A stretch of 64,000 nucleotides of DNA from contig NZ_CP150170.1 of the NCBI RefSeq assembly GCF_037963865.1, positions 5,642,001 through 5,706,000 of the forward strand, written 5' to 3'. This stretch comes from Paenibacillus sp. FSL R10-2734 (GTDB taxonomy: Bacteria > Bacillota > Bacilli > Paenibacillales > Paenibacillaceae). The notes beneath the pieces are model-generated. The model was not told where the DNA came from. It saw nothing but the letters and a program-made list of their open reading frames with translations, and ran no database searches. The position numbers and the translations under genes were made by a program. Each line of letters opens with the position of its first letter. Position 1 is the stretch's first letter. Below are positions 52,201 through 60,195 of this stretch, one piece after another.

Positions 52201-53413
52201 AATTGAAGTACTCCTTCGTCTTGATTAAAGCGTCCACCAGTCGATCTACATCCTGCTCAGTATTGTAGAGGTAAAAGCTTGCACGTGCTGTTGAACTGGC
52301 TTCCAGCCAGCGCATCAGCGGCTGACAGCAGTGATGACCAGCACGGATGGCAATGCCTTCCGCATCTAGCACTGTAGCGACATCATGCGGGTGAACGTCA
52401 CCCAGATTAAAGGTGACAACGCCAACTTCACGATTCTTGGGACCATAAATGGTCAAGCCATCAATTTCAGATAGACGCTGCTCTGCGTATGCTGCAAGCT
52501 TCTTCTCATGGCTGTGAATCTCATCCATACCGATTTCCTGTAAGAAATCTACGGCTGCACCTAATCCAACAGCACCAGCAATGATCGGTGTACCCCCCTC
52601 AAACTTCCAAGGGAGCTCTTTCCAAGTCGATTCATAGAGACCCACGTCATCTATCATCTCACCACCGAACTCAATAGGCTCCATGGCTTCGAGGAGTGCC
52701 CTCTTGCCGTACAAAGCCCCAATTCCAGTCGGTGCGAGCATTTTATGTCCGGAAAGTGCATAGAAATCACAATCCAGATCCTGCACATCGACCTTCATAT
52801 GAGGTGTACTCTGTGCGCCGTCTACGACAATTACCGCACCGTGACGATGAGCAATAGCCGCAAGCTCTTTAATCGGATGAGTTACTCCCATAACGTTGGA
52901 TACATAAGCGATAGCTACGATTTTGGTTTTATCCGTAATCGTCTGCTCAGCATCTTGAAGTGTAATCGTTCCGTCAGGTTGCAACGGTATATATTTTAGA
53001 GTAGCGCCTGTCTTCTTAGCTAGCTGCTGCCAAGGGATCAAATTACTATGATGCTCCATCAGGGTGATGACAATTTCGTCGCCTTCACCCACCGCAGATG
53101 GCCCGTAAGAAGAGGCGACAAGATTTAGTGCAGTGGTTGTACCGCGCGTAAAGATAATTTCTTTCGTGCTGCGGGCGTTAATAAACTTAGCTAGCTTCTC
53201 CCGGGCTCCCTCGTAGGCATCTGTTGCACGGCTGCCTAAAGTATGGACGCCACGGTGTACGTTGGCGTTATCCCACTCATAATACGACTTGACCGCCTCA
53301 ATCACTTGACGAGGCTTCTGCGAAGTTGCAGCACTGTCCAGATAGACCAGTGGATGTCCGTTCACATTCTGGTTCAGTATGGGAAATTGCTCCCGGATGG
53401 CGTTGCTAATCAT
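52187..53413 (-). CDS. sufS: Cysteine desulfurase SufS
   Basis: A 408-residue PLP enzyme that removes sulphur from cysteine as a persulphide. The PLP lysine is Lys224 in ALSGHKMLAPTGIG; the catalytic Cys is near 362 in RAGHHCCQPLM (two adjacent Cys, the first in the usual position). SNVMGVTHP and VDGAQSTPHM complete the class V aminotransferase fold. Start overlaps the sufD stop by 4 bp and stop overlaps sufU, so translation is coupled along the operon. Confidence 0.97.
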   Translation of the reverse strand: MISNAIREQFPILNQNVNGHPLVYLDSAATSQKPRQVIEAVKSYYEWDNANVHRGVHTLGSRATDAYEGAREKLAKFINARSTKEIIFTRGTTTALNLVASSYGPSAVGEGDEIVITLMEHHSNLIPWQQLAKKTGATLKYIPLQPDGTITLQDAEQTITDKTKIVAIAYVSNVMGVTHPIKELAAIAHRHGAVIVVDGAQSTPHMKVDVQDLDCDFYALSGHKMLAPTGIGALYGKRALLEAMEPIEFGGEMIDDVGLYESTWKELPWKFEGGTPIIAGAVGLGAAVDFLQEIGMDEIHSHEKKLAAYAEQRLSEIDGLTIYGPKNREVGVVTFNLGDVHPHDVATVLDAEGIAIRAGHHCCQPLMRWLEASSTARASFYLYNTEQDVDRLVDALIKTKEYFNYELG

Positions 53414-54711
53414 TGACCTAACTTCCTTTCCACAAGAGATTGGAGCTGATTGCGCAGTCCCTCTAGTGGAATTTGCGACACAACAGGAGCCAAGAAGCCA
53501 TAGATGATCAGAGTTTCTGCATCATGCCGTGTAATTCCGCGGGACATCAGGTAAAAGACTTGCTCGTGATTGACCTGTCCTACGGAAGCGGCATGGCCTG
53601 CTGTAACATCATCTTCATCAATCAATAGAATCGGATTGGCATCACCACGGGCTTTTGGACTCAGCATCAGTACTTTTTCTGTTTGCTGCCCATCAGCTCT
53701 AGTAGCACCTTTCTCTATCTTGGTAATTCCGTTGATGATAGAAGTAGCTGCATCACGCATAACTGCACGAGTGATCATGTCACTTGGTGTGTTTTTGCCG
53801 AAATGTTGAGCTTGTGTGGTGTAGTTCAACTTCTGTGATCCCGAACCCACTGCAATGACCTTAGCATCTGAGCTGGAGCCATTACCTTTGAGAATAGACT
53901 TAGTGTCACTCGCTGTATCCCCGTAGTTCATCTCACCAACAATCCATTCGATTGTTCCATCATTCTCAACAACTGCACGGCGGTAAGTAACATCCGTAGT
54001 ATCCACGCCAAGTTGATGCACTGTAGCATAACGTACTTTAGCGCCAGCACCCACGAATACCTCTACTGCACCATTGTGTAGTCCGGCTTCCGATTTATCA
54101 GATACATAGTTATCAACGTATGTCAGGGAACTGTTAGTATCAGCTACGACAAGAATGTGAGGAACAAAGGATGCTTCCGCATCATCTGTTAACAGCACAG
54201 CCTGAAGTGGAGTTTCAATTACAACATTCTTAGGCACATAGAGGAATACTCCACCAGTCCAAAGAGCAGCATGAAGCGCCGCGATAGAATGCTCATCAGG
54301 CTGAATTGCCTTATGCAAGTAACGTTGCACCAAATCTCCATGTTCTTTCACTGCCGTTTGCAGATCCGTAAAAATAACACCTTGTGCTGCAAGCTCAGGA
54401 GCAAGTCTTGTATATACTGCACCAGAGTTACGCTGAATAATCAGGCTGCCTTCCTCTTGATCCTTGATCAAGGAAGAAATAGAAGCAGGTGCGTCATTCA
54501 AGGAAGCAATAGGTTCGCTTGCTTTATAACTACCGTAATTGTTCACATTCCAACGATCAATCCGTGTCTTCTCTAATTTAGGCAGTGTTAGAGTAGCTGC
54601 CAGTTCAAGTGCTTTCAAGCGGCTTTCTTTCAGCCAACCCGGTTCGCCGCTACTATGCGATAATTCGCTCAAGCGCTCGGCATCCACCGGAAGAATGGTC
54701 TGTGTCGTCAT
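53410..54711 (-). CDS. sufD: Fe-S assembly protein SufD
   Basis: A 433-residue paralog of SufB with the same beta-helix (AALWTGGVFLYVPKNVVIETPLQAV, TIEWIVGEMNYGDTASDTKSILKGNGS) and a C-terminal helical part (FYLMSRGITRHDAETLIIYGFL). It partners SufB and SufC in the scaffold. It lies 27 bp after sufC in a five-gene operon. Confidence 0.97.
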   Translation of the reverse strand: MTTQTILPVDAERLSELSHSSGEPGWLKESRLKALELAATLTLPKLEKTRIDRWNVNNYGSYKASEPIASLNDAPASISSLIKDQEEGSLIIQRNSGAVYTRLAPELAAQGVIFTDLQTAVKEHGDLVQRYLHKAIQPDEHSIAALHAALWTGGVFLYVPKNVVIETPLQAVLLTDDAEASFVPHILVVADTNSSLTYVDNYVSDKSEAGLHNGAVEVFVGAGAKVRYATVHQLGVDTTDVTYRRAVVENDGTIEWIVGEMNYGDTASDTKSILKGNGSSSDAKVIAVGSGSQKLNYTTQAQHFGKNTPSDMITRAVMRDAATSIINGITKIEKGATRADGQQTEKVLMLSPKARGDANPILLIDEDDVTAGHAASVGQVNHEQVFYLMSRGITRHDAETLIIYGFLAPVVSQIPLEGLRNQLQSLVERKLGQ

Positions 54712-54738
54712 AAGTGTTCTCCTCCTTCCTGGCGTTTC

Positions 54739-55521
54739 TTACGCTTCTTGCCCTACTGTTTCGTCTTCAATTCCAAGTTCTTCTTTAATCCATTCATAAC
54801 CTTCAGCTTCCAGACGCTGTGCAAGCTCAGGACCACCGGATTTCACAATTCTGCCCTGCATCATAACATGTACAAAATCTGGTTTGATGTAGTTCAAGAG
54901 ACGCTGATAGTGGGTAATAACTAGGAAGCCGCGATCTTCACTCCGCATGGAGTTTACGCCTTCGGCTACAATTTTCAAAGCATCAATATCAAGGCCAGAG
55001 TCAATTTCGTCTAGAATCACGATTTTTGGATCTAGCATCATCATTTGTAGAATTTCGTTACGTTTCTTCTCACCACCGGAGAAGCCTTCGTTCAGGTAAC
55101 GGTGTAGAAACTCAGGATTCATATCCAATTCCTTCATCTTTGCTTCCATTAGACGAATAAAACGAATCAAAGAGATTTCGCTGCCTTCTTCACGACGGGC
55201 ATTAATGGCAGAGCGCAAGAAGTCGGAGTTCGTTACCCCGGAAATTTCACTTGGGTACTGCATAGCAAGGAAAAGACCTGCACGTGCGCGTTCATCAACC
55301 GCCATCTCCAGAAGATCTTCACCTTCAAGTGTTGCCGTTCCTTCAGTTACTTCATATTTAGGGTGACCCATAAGAGCGGATGCCAAGGTACTTTTACCTG
55401 TACCGTTTGGTCCCATGATGGCGTGAATTTCGCCACCTTTCATTTGAAGGTTAATTCCCTTCAAAATCTCTTTTCCCTCAATCGTCGCTTTAAGTCCCTC
55501 AATGACAAAATCTGCTGCCAT
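54739..55521 (-). CDS. sufC: Fe-S assembly ATPase SufC
   Basis: A 260-residue ABC-type ATPase without membrane domain that drives conformational change in SufB-SufD. Walker A is MGPNGTGKSTL (about 36-46), the signature is FSGGEKKRNEI, Walker B is PKIVILDEIDSGLDID, and the switch His is in FLVITHYQRLL. First gene of the suf operon. The promoter about 100 bp upstream overlaps PerR- and Fur-type boxes, so the operon is probably controlled by peroxide and iron. Confidence 0.97.
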   Translation of the reverse strand: MAADFVIEGLKATIEGKEILKGINLQMKGGEIHAIMGPNGTGKSTLASALMGHPKYEVTEGTATLEGEDLLEMAVDERARAGLFLAMQYPSEISGVTNSDFLRSAINARREEGSEISLIRFIRLMEAKMKELDMNPEFLHRYLNEGFSGGEKKRNEILQMMMLDPKIVILDEIDSGLDIDALKIVAEGVNSMRSEDRGFLVITHYQRLLNYIKPDFVHVMMQGRIVKSGGPELAQRLEAEGYEWIKEELGIEDETVGQEA

Positions 55522-55615
55522 AATATTATTCCCTCCATTGATCGATTTGCGAAATCAAAAGTTGTATTGAAACAGGGTGACCCTGATTGCCAGCACAATT
55601 AGATTCTATATCACA

Positions 55616-55661
55616 TTATAATTATTATAAATTGAATCACAGTGATTATCAATGATTCTCA
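55616..55661 (-). promoter_or_regulatory. suf promoter with overlapping PerR box and Fur-like box
   Basis: On the minus strand: -35 TTGATA (55647-55652), 17-nt spacer, -10 TATAAT (55624-55629). TTATAATTATTATAA (55616-55630) is a perfect PerR-consensus palindrome containing the -10. TGAGAATCATTGATAATCA (55643-55661) is a Fur-like box containing the -35. Between them is the perfect 13-bp palindrome AATCACAGTGATT (55635-55647). The rest of 55522-55830 holds only a small palindrome, CAGGGTGACCCTG (55573-55585), in the leader. Confidence 0.75.
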
Positions 55662-55781
55662 ACAATTTTATAACAAAGCCTGTCTTTTTACAAATATCTC
55701 TTTTTATTTTTCCTATGATGTTTCGCATATTTTCGCTAATTTTAACGTTAATCTTCCTAACACATTTATTTCCTGCCTAAC

Positions 55782-55813
55782 GAAAAAAATAAGACCTCCC
55801 GCAGGAAGCCCTA
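55782..55813 (-). terminator. Terminator of the dps gene
   Basis: Minus-strand stem GGGCTTCC-TGC-GGGAGGTCT (with G-U pairs) followed by ATTTTTTT, 18 bp past the dps stop. Confidence 0.7.
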
Positions 55814-55830
55814 TTTAAAATGCTTTATCT

Positions 55831-56292
55831 TTAGCTAAGGTAGGAACGAAGCATCCATTGATGTTTCTCTAGATCACCACGAATTTTTATAAACATGTCA
55901 GATGTTGGCTGATCCTTAATTTCTTCAGCAAGCTCGATACCTTCTGTCAGTTCTTCAGAAATAGTAGCGAAGTCTTCAATCAATGATTGAACCATACCAC
56001 GCGTATCTTCCTTACCTGTAGCTTCTTGAATCGTAGCCAACTCCAGATATTCTTTCATTGTTGCTGCTGGACTGCCTTTGATGCTTAGCAGACGTTCTGC
56101 AACTTCATCCATTTGGAGTGTAACTTCATTATATAAATCCTCAAATTTCACATGTAGAGAAAAGAATTGTTCTCCTTTTACGTACCAATGAAAATTATGA
56201 ATTTTAACATATAGTACATTCAAGTTAGCAACCTGACGGTTCAAAATCTGTTCTAGTGAAGTTGTATTTACTTTATTAGATGCTTTAGCCAT
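55831..56292 (-). CDS. dps: Dps family ferritin-like DNA-protection protein
   Basis: A 153-residue dodecamer-forming protein that oxidises and stores iron and shields DNA from peroxide. The intersubunit ferroxidase site is in IHNFHWYVKGEQFFSLHVKFEDLYNEVTLQMDEVAERLL (His, Asp and Glu of the Dps consensus). Length is typical. It lies upstream of suf in the same orientation but is separated from it by its own terminator. A sigma-B-like promoter lies about 80-105 bp upstream; no PerR box was seen at this gene. Confidence 0.95.
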   Translation of the reverse strand: MAKASNKVNTTSLEQILNRQVANLNVLYVKIHNFHWYVKGEQFFSLHVKFEDLYNEVTLQMDEVAERLLSIKGSPAATMKEYLELATIQEATGKEDTRGMVQSLIEDFATISEELTEGIELAEEIKDQPTSDMFIKIRGDLEKHQWMLRSYLS

Positions 56293-56371
56293 GAGATGAT
56301 CCCTTCCTTATCCATTATATTTACCGGCCCTACTTTTTCCTTCGTCCGGCAGCAACTTGTCTATTCTTAAT

Positions 56372-56397
56372 TTACCCCTTAGCCTGTACGACGAAAC
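56372..56397 (-). promoter_or_regulatory. Sigma-B-like promoter upstream of dps
   Basis: GTTTCG, 14 nt, GGGTAA on the minus strand, close to the GTTTAA-N12/15-GGGTAT consensus of general-stress sigma-B. dps is a sigma-B gene in B. subtilis. Whether this organism has a sigma-B is not known from the window. Confidence 0.35.
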
Positions 56398-56463
56398 AAG
56401 GAGAACTCTTCCATATTATCAATAGAGACACTCTTCATTTTGTTCAAATTCTAGTCCTTGCAA

Positions 56464-56497
56464 AAAACACAAGAGGCCTATGGCCTCTTGTGTTTTG
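56464..56497 (-). terminator. Terminator of the yunC-type gene (bidirectional)
   Basis: A perfect 15-bp stem AAAACACAAGAGGCC/GGCCTCTTGTGTTTT with a 3-nt loop and T runs on both strands. Confidence 0.9.
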
Positions 56498-56517
56498 GAT
56501 TGTGTAAGATTGTACGG

Positions 56518-56820
56518 TCAGACCATAAGAAGTAATGCTTCTGCGCCTGTCATGCCTGGTACGATACCTAGACTCTCCGCTTCTATGGTTACAGACTCCA
56601 ATGGGGCAGCTAGCAGCTGTGACAGTGTACGTACACCAACCGCCCGGGCCGCGATAATATGCCGATCACTGAGCTTCTCATTGAGCAGGCCAACATCCAG
56701 CGCACCACACATAATATAACCTCGGCTTGTGCTGATCGAGAGCAGCGTTGTTTTCGGAAGCTTAACCTCTACTCCGATCAGCGTATGTTCACCTACGGTA
56801 ATGGGCTCCATGGTAACCAA
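56518..56820 (-). CDS. YunC-type protein (DUF1805)
   Basis: A small protein of about 100 residues matching the DUF1805/YunC family. The signature SRGYIMCGALDVGLLNEKL and the AGRAVGVRT-like ARAVGVRTLSQLL are present, followed by LGIVPGMTGAEALL. Function is unknown. AAAGGAGG lies 8 nt before a TTG at 56820; an ATG follows three codons on at 56811 and the GTG at 56829 overlaps the ribosome site. Single-gene unit with a strong terminator. Confidence 0.88.
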   Translation of the reverse strand: MVTMEPITVGEHTLIGVEVKLPKTTLLSISTSRGYIMCGALDVGLLNEKLSDRHIIAARAVGVRTLSQLLAAPLESVTIEAESLGIVPGMTGAEALLLMV

Positions 56821-57035
56821 TAGCAGCACCTCCTTTATTCACCATCCACGTTGTATATGTATGCGAATTTTCTTGGTATTGTGCTGACGGTAGTCCTATA
56901 TTTTTCATAAAAAACAGTACAATGGTCCCGATTTCTCCAGTCACTACTATATGATTATTACTTGTTTAATGTTATAGTTTATATACATTCTTATATAAGC
57001 AAATGAATGTTCTAATCGAAAAAGCTGGGGGATTT

Positions 57036-57566
57036 ATGGACAAAAAACTACAACACACTGACGGCAATTATTTATTTAACGTCGACATCCTGATTAATGC
57101 CCAAACCAACCCGCTTGCATTACAATATCTGCTTGAAATGTTGAACAATAATGACAAAATCACAGATTTCAACATTAACTCCGGTCTCGAATTAGGGAGA
57201 ACCATTGACAGTTTGCTTCGTTCCGCTAAACTAGCCTTGAATCAAAGTTCTGCTCCTCCTCCCATTTCTTTAAAGCTGCCACCTCAATCCACCAAGAAGC
57301 AGCTAGATGAACCGATAAATAAACAGATAGAAATGCCTGCGCAGCAGACTGCAATTGAAACGCCAGCTGATGCACTCGGGAAGATTCGTCAGTATATTCA
57401 GAATAACCAATTAGTACGTTTACGAGCAAATCGGTATGGAAAACAAGTGTCTATGCCCTGTCGTATTTTAAACTTTGATGAAGAAGCCCATTCTATCAGT
57501 GTTTACCATGTGGATGAGAAGCAGGTATACCGTTTTAACCTCAATGAAATTGACGAATTCATGTAA
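57036..57566 (+). CDS. Hypothetical protein, possible nucleic-acid or ligand-binding tail
   Basis: A 176-residue soluble protein. The N-terminal part (about 1-70) is helical and polar (NPLALQYLLEMLNNNDKITDFNINSGLELGRTID). A Pro/Gln linker (APPPISLKLPPQ, IEMPAQQTAIET) leads to a C-terminal beta-rich domain (about 115-176) with LVRLRANRYGKQVSMPCRI and YHVDEKQVYRFNLNEIDEF, which looks like a small barrel. I do not recognise the family. ATG at 57036 follows GGGGG at 4 nt; a longer ATG start at 57003 lacks a ribosome site. Confidence 0.65.
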   Translation: MDKKLQHTDGNYLFNVDILINAQTNPLALQYLLEMLNNNDKITDFNINSGLELGRTIDSLLRSAKLALNQSSAPPPISLKLPPQSTKKQLDEPINKQIEMPAQQTAIETPADALGKIRQYIQNNQLVRLRANRYGKQVSMPCRILNFDEEAHSISVYHVDEKQVYRFNLNEIDEFM

Positions 57567-57582
57567 ACGTATACGTTACATT

Positions 57583-57622
57583 TAAATAAACATCCGCTCC
57601 TACACGGAACGGATGCTTATTT
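57583..57622. terminator. Bidirectional terminator between convergent genes
   Basis: AAATAA.CATCCG/CGGATG.TTATTT stem with a 13-nt loop serves the hypothetical gene (plus) and the DUF423 gene (minus). Confidence 0.8.
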
Positions 57623-57645
57623 ATATACCCTCTGTAATTGGTTGT

Positions 57646-58032
57646 CTAGGATGCCTTTTTGCTACGTGAGAATGCTTCCAAAGCCAAACATAGCCAGCCT
57701 GCTATGAAGCACACTCCACCAATAGGTGTAATCGCTCCAAGCACCTTAATCCCGGAGATACTCAGAACATACAAGCTACCTGAGAACAAAATAGTGCCAG
57801 CTATTAACAGACGCCCTGCCCAGCGTAACCGGGCACTTTCTCCCCATTGACCTACAGCCAGTGCTATCAAAATCACACCAAGCGCATGTACCAAGTGATA
57901 CTGTACACCAGTCTCATATACCTTCATATATTCTTCGCTGATAACAGGTTTTAATAGATGAGCGCCAAAAGCGCCTACTCCTACTGCCAGCATCGCTAGC
58001 AAAGCCCCCCAGGCCATAAGTTTCCGTTGCAT
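57646..58032 (-). CDS. DUF423 family membrane protein
   Basis: A 128-residue protein with four predicted helices. The family opening MAWGALLAMLAVGVGAFGAHLL, the YETGVQYHLVHALGVILIAL core and GSLYVLSISGIKVLGAITPIGGVCFIAGW end are all present, as in YwdK/YgdD. Function is unknown. Single gene. Confidence 0.93.
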   Translation of the reverse strand: MQRKLMAWGALLAMLAVGVGAFGAHLLKPVISEEYMKVYETGVQYHLVHALGVILIALAVGQWGESARLRWAGRLLIAGTILFSGSLYVLSISGIKVLGAITPIGGVCFIAGWLCLALEAFSRSKKAS

Positions 58033-58199
58033 ACGATTACAACTCCTTAATATTAGACTTCTTCTATCATAAACGATTACCAGTTGCTTTTTCCAGCAAC
58101 CATTTATGAATTAGCCACAATCAGGGGTTGCTTTTTTAGCATCAATATGAAAAAGTGGTTATTAACAACATTTCATACATCTCTCAAGGAGTGCAACCC

Positions 58200-58661
58200 A
58201 TGGACCTTAATTCTCTCTCAAAATCTGACGTACCTACAGCAGAGGTAGGAAATCCCCAACCTAATATGAGTCAGCCAGATGCTGATTCAGCATCTTCCTA
58301 TCAAAAAGTAGAACATGACCTACAACACTCTGGACCTGGTATTGCTTCTTTCGTTATCAGTCTCGTGACCATTCTCGGTTATGCCGCCCTCTTTCTCTTC
58401 ATTATTGTGAAGGCTTCTTCAATGGTTAACGAGAACTCGAATCTACTAGCTGAATCATCGCGGTCTATCATGCTTCTAGGAATGACTGTAATTATTCTCT
58501 CAGCGCTTAATGTGATTGGTGTTGTCATCGGCATTATTGGACTTTCCATCCGGAAGCGACGTAAGGTGTTCGGCGTTATAGGTACAATCATCAACGGTGT
58601 GATTATCCTACTCTTTATGTTGCTTGTTACTATTTTCTTAGTTAATGCTGGGACGTTATAA
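58200..58661 (+). CDS. Small membrane protein of DUF4190-like layout
   Basis: A 153-residue protein. A polar, Ser/Pro-rich N-terminus of about 45 residues is followed by two pairs of hydrophobic helices (GIASFVISLVTILGYAALFLF; LLGMTVIILSALNVIGVVIGIIGLSI; VFGVIGTIINGVIILLFMLLVTIFL). The pattern of basic KRRKVFGVIGTIING between helices is typical of DUF4190-type proteins. AAGGAG lies 8 nt before the ATG. Function is not known. Confidence 0.75.
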   Translation: MDLNSLSKSDVPTAEVGNPQPNMSQPDADSASSYQKVEHDLQHSGPGIASFVISLVTILGYAALFLFIIVKASSMVNENSNLLAESSRSIMLLGMTVIILSALNVIGVVIGIIGLSIRKRRKVFGVIGTIINGVIILLFMLLVTIFLVNAGTL

Positions 58662-58680
58662 CATTCAAATCAAACGCCAT

Positions 58681-58726
58681 AACAAAAGGGCTGTTCCTGA
58701 ATCAATTAGGAGCAGCCCTTTTGTTA
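58681..58726. terminator. Bidirectional terminator
   Basis: An 18-bp nearly perfect stem AACAAAAGGGCTGTTCCT/AGGAGCAGCCCTTTTGTT between convergent genes ending at 58661 and 58748. Confidence 0.9.
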
Positions 58727-58747
58727 TTTATAAATGATAGAACTCAT

Positions 58748-59215
58748 TTATTTTGCAAGTGACAGCTTCGATAGCACCCGTTGTTTAACGGTAGCATCGC
58801 CTTCCACTGCTTTTTCTACATATTCGAAAACTACGGGATCATCCGTATTCAACTTCTCAAGAACGCTCTCCATTCCAGCTGTAATCTCGAAAGCCGTAGG
58901 ACCTTCTTTTGTCTCAATCTCAACAGAATGACTATCTATTTGTCCGACGTAAACGCCTGTTCCTTTAATAATTTTAGCTTCTGGATTTGCAGTAGGTTTT
59001 GGTGCTGAAGTACTTGGATTCTCTGTAGGTGCAGTTGTACTCGTACTTTCTGTAGGTACAGGCGTGCTAGTGGTCTCCTCTGTTGGTACTGGTGAAGCTG
59101 TTGCAGTTGGTTCTGCAGATGGCTGCGCTGAATTATTAGTAGCACCGCAAGCGGTTAAGGCAAGCGTTAATGCTGCGATTGCAGCTATGGCGGGTAAGGA
59201 ACGTTGTTTTTTCAT
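58748..59215 (-). CDS. Predicted lipoprotein with Ser/Thr/Pro linker
   Basis: A 155-residue secreted lipoprotein. The signal peptide ends in lipobox LTAC (Cys23). A low-complexity linker of about 50 residues (PTATASPVPTEETTSTPVP...) spans the wall. A C-terminal small domain (about 85-150) follows with GTGVYVGQIDSHSVEIETKEGP and a Lys-rich end. The linker is made of degenerate TPTE-like repeats. Function is unknown; it may anchor at the membrane and display the small domain. Confidence 0.85.
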   Translation of the reverse strand: MKKQRSLPAIAAIAALTLALTACGATNNSAQPSAEPTATASPVPTEETTSTPVPTESTSTTAPTENPSTSAPKPTANPEAKIIKGTGVYVGQIDSHSVEIETKEGPTAFEITAGMESVLEKLNTDDPVVFEYVEKAVEGDATVKQRVLSKLSLAK

Positions 59216-59421
59216 GTTGACTGCCTCCTCTATGTTTAGCGGTTGTTTTCAAAGTCATTTTCCACAAGCCTACTCCTATAAACGTTATCAACTCTGCTAA
59301 GGTTTCATAATACTTTACTTTTTAATAACTTCCATTCTTTAATAGGCATCCGCCGGATGCAGGCTGGAGCAGGGTTAATACAATAATGTTGAGCCTGATT
59401 TATCCCTAAGGAGTGGTCCCC

Positions 59422-60066
59422 TTGAGAATCGATATCGGCTGCGGATCCAGTAAAGAGGCAGGTTATCTCGGGATCGATCATATCGCGGGTCCCGATGTGG
59501 ATATTGTCTGTGACATTAACCAAGGCATCCCTTTGCCGGACAATACCGCCGAGTTTGTAATGGCTAGTCGTGTTTTACCCTATATGGATGATTTATTCGC
59601 GGTTATGTCGGAAATTCACAGAATTTGCATCCACAAAGCCGTTGTTTGCATTCTGGCCCCTTATGCCCACAGCTTTGCCCATATGTCCAATCCTGCCTTC
59701 AAGCAAAAGTTTGATGAATATACTCCGCGGTATTTGACAGGATCCTTTTTCCAGCCACCATCAGGTCCAGTATGCCCAGCTATTTCAGACTATCCCATAC
59801 CTGTTCCACCGTTCGATTATCGCCTGCTCAGGATGGAGCTGTTCTACCAACTCCCTTATGAAGATCCTCTTTATGAAACAGAGGAATTAGAAATACTCAA
59901 GACCCTTCAAGCCAATGTTGTGCATGAAATCATGTACCATTTCACCGTAATCAAAGAAGAAATCTCCATTCATGAGCTGGAATTGATGAGTAGAGGTCAC
60001 TATGCTGAACCCCGTGTTCTTATGAAGCGCAGGCTAAAACCATACATTAGACAAAACTTCCTATAA
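59422..60066 (+). CDS. Class I methyltransferase-like protein
   Basis: A 214-residue soluble protein. Motif I is RIDIGCGSSKEAGYLGID right at the N-terminus, the acidic loop is VDIVCDINQGIPLPDN, and motif IV/post is FVMASRVLPYMDDLFAVMSEIHRI. This resembles SAM methyltransferases that begin without a leading domain (glycosyltransferase-linked type), but the rest is unusual, rich in Tyr/Pro (ISDYPIPVPPFDYRLL). TTG at 59422 with AAGGAG at 8 nt is the best start; GTG at 59413 overlaps it. It sits before the DUF11 gene with a terminator between. Confidence 0.75.
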   Translation: MRIDIGCGSSKEAGYLGIDHIAGPDVDIVCDINQGIPLPDNTAEFVMASRVLPYMDDLFAVMSEIHRICIHKAVVCILAPYAHSFAHMSNPAFKQKFDEYTPRYLTGSFFQPPSGPVCPAISDYPIPVPPFDYRLLRMELFYQLPYEDPLYETEELEILKTLQANVVHEIMYHFTVIKEEISIHELELMSRGHYAEPRVLMKRRLKPYIRQNFL

Positions 60067-60128
60067 TTTATTGATGGGACATACAATTATACCCGATTTG
60101 CGTCATAGGCTAACATACAGATATTAAC

Positions 60129-60163
60129 TGTGCCGTCCTGATTAAGGGACGGTACACTTTTTT
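60129..60163 (+). terminator. Terminator of the methyltransferase gene
   Basis: Stem GTGCCGTCC/GGGACGGTAC with loop TGATTAA and six T residues. Confidence 0.9.
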
Positions 60164-60195
60164 CCAATAAATCAACCTCGAAGGAGGTGAGAATC

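Noticed and set aside
56293..56463. PerR box upstream of dps
   Set aside because: No match to TTATAAT-n-ATTATAA was found; only the sigma-B-like promoter was retained.
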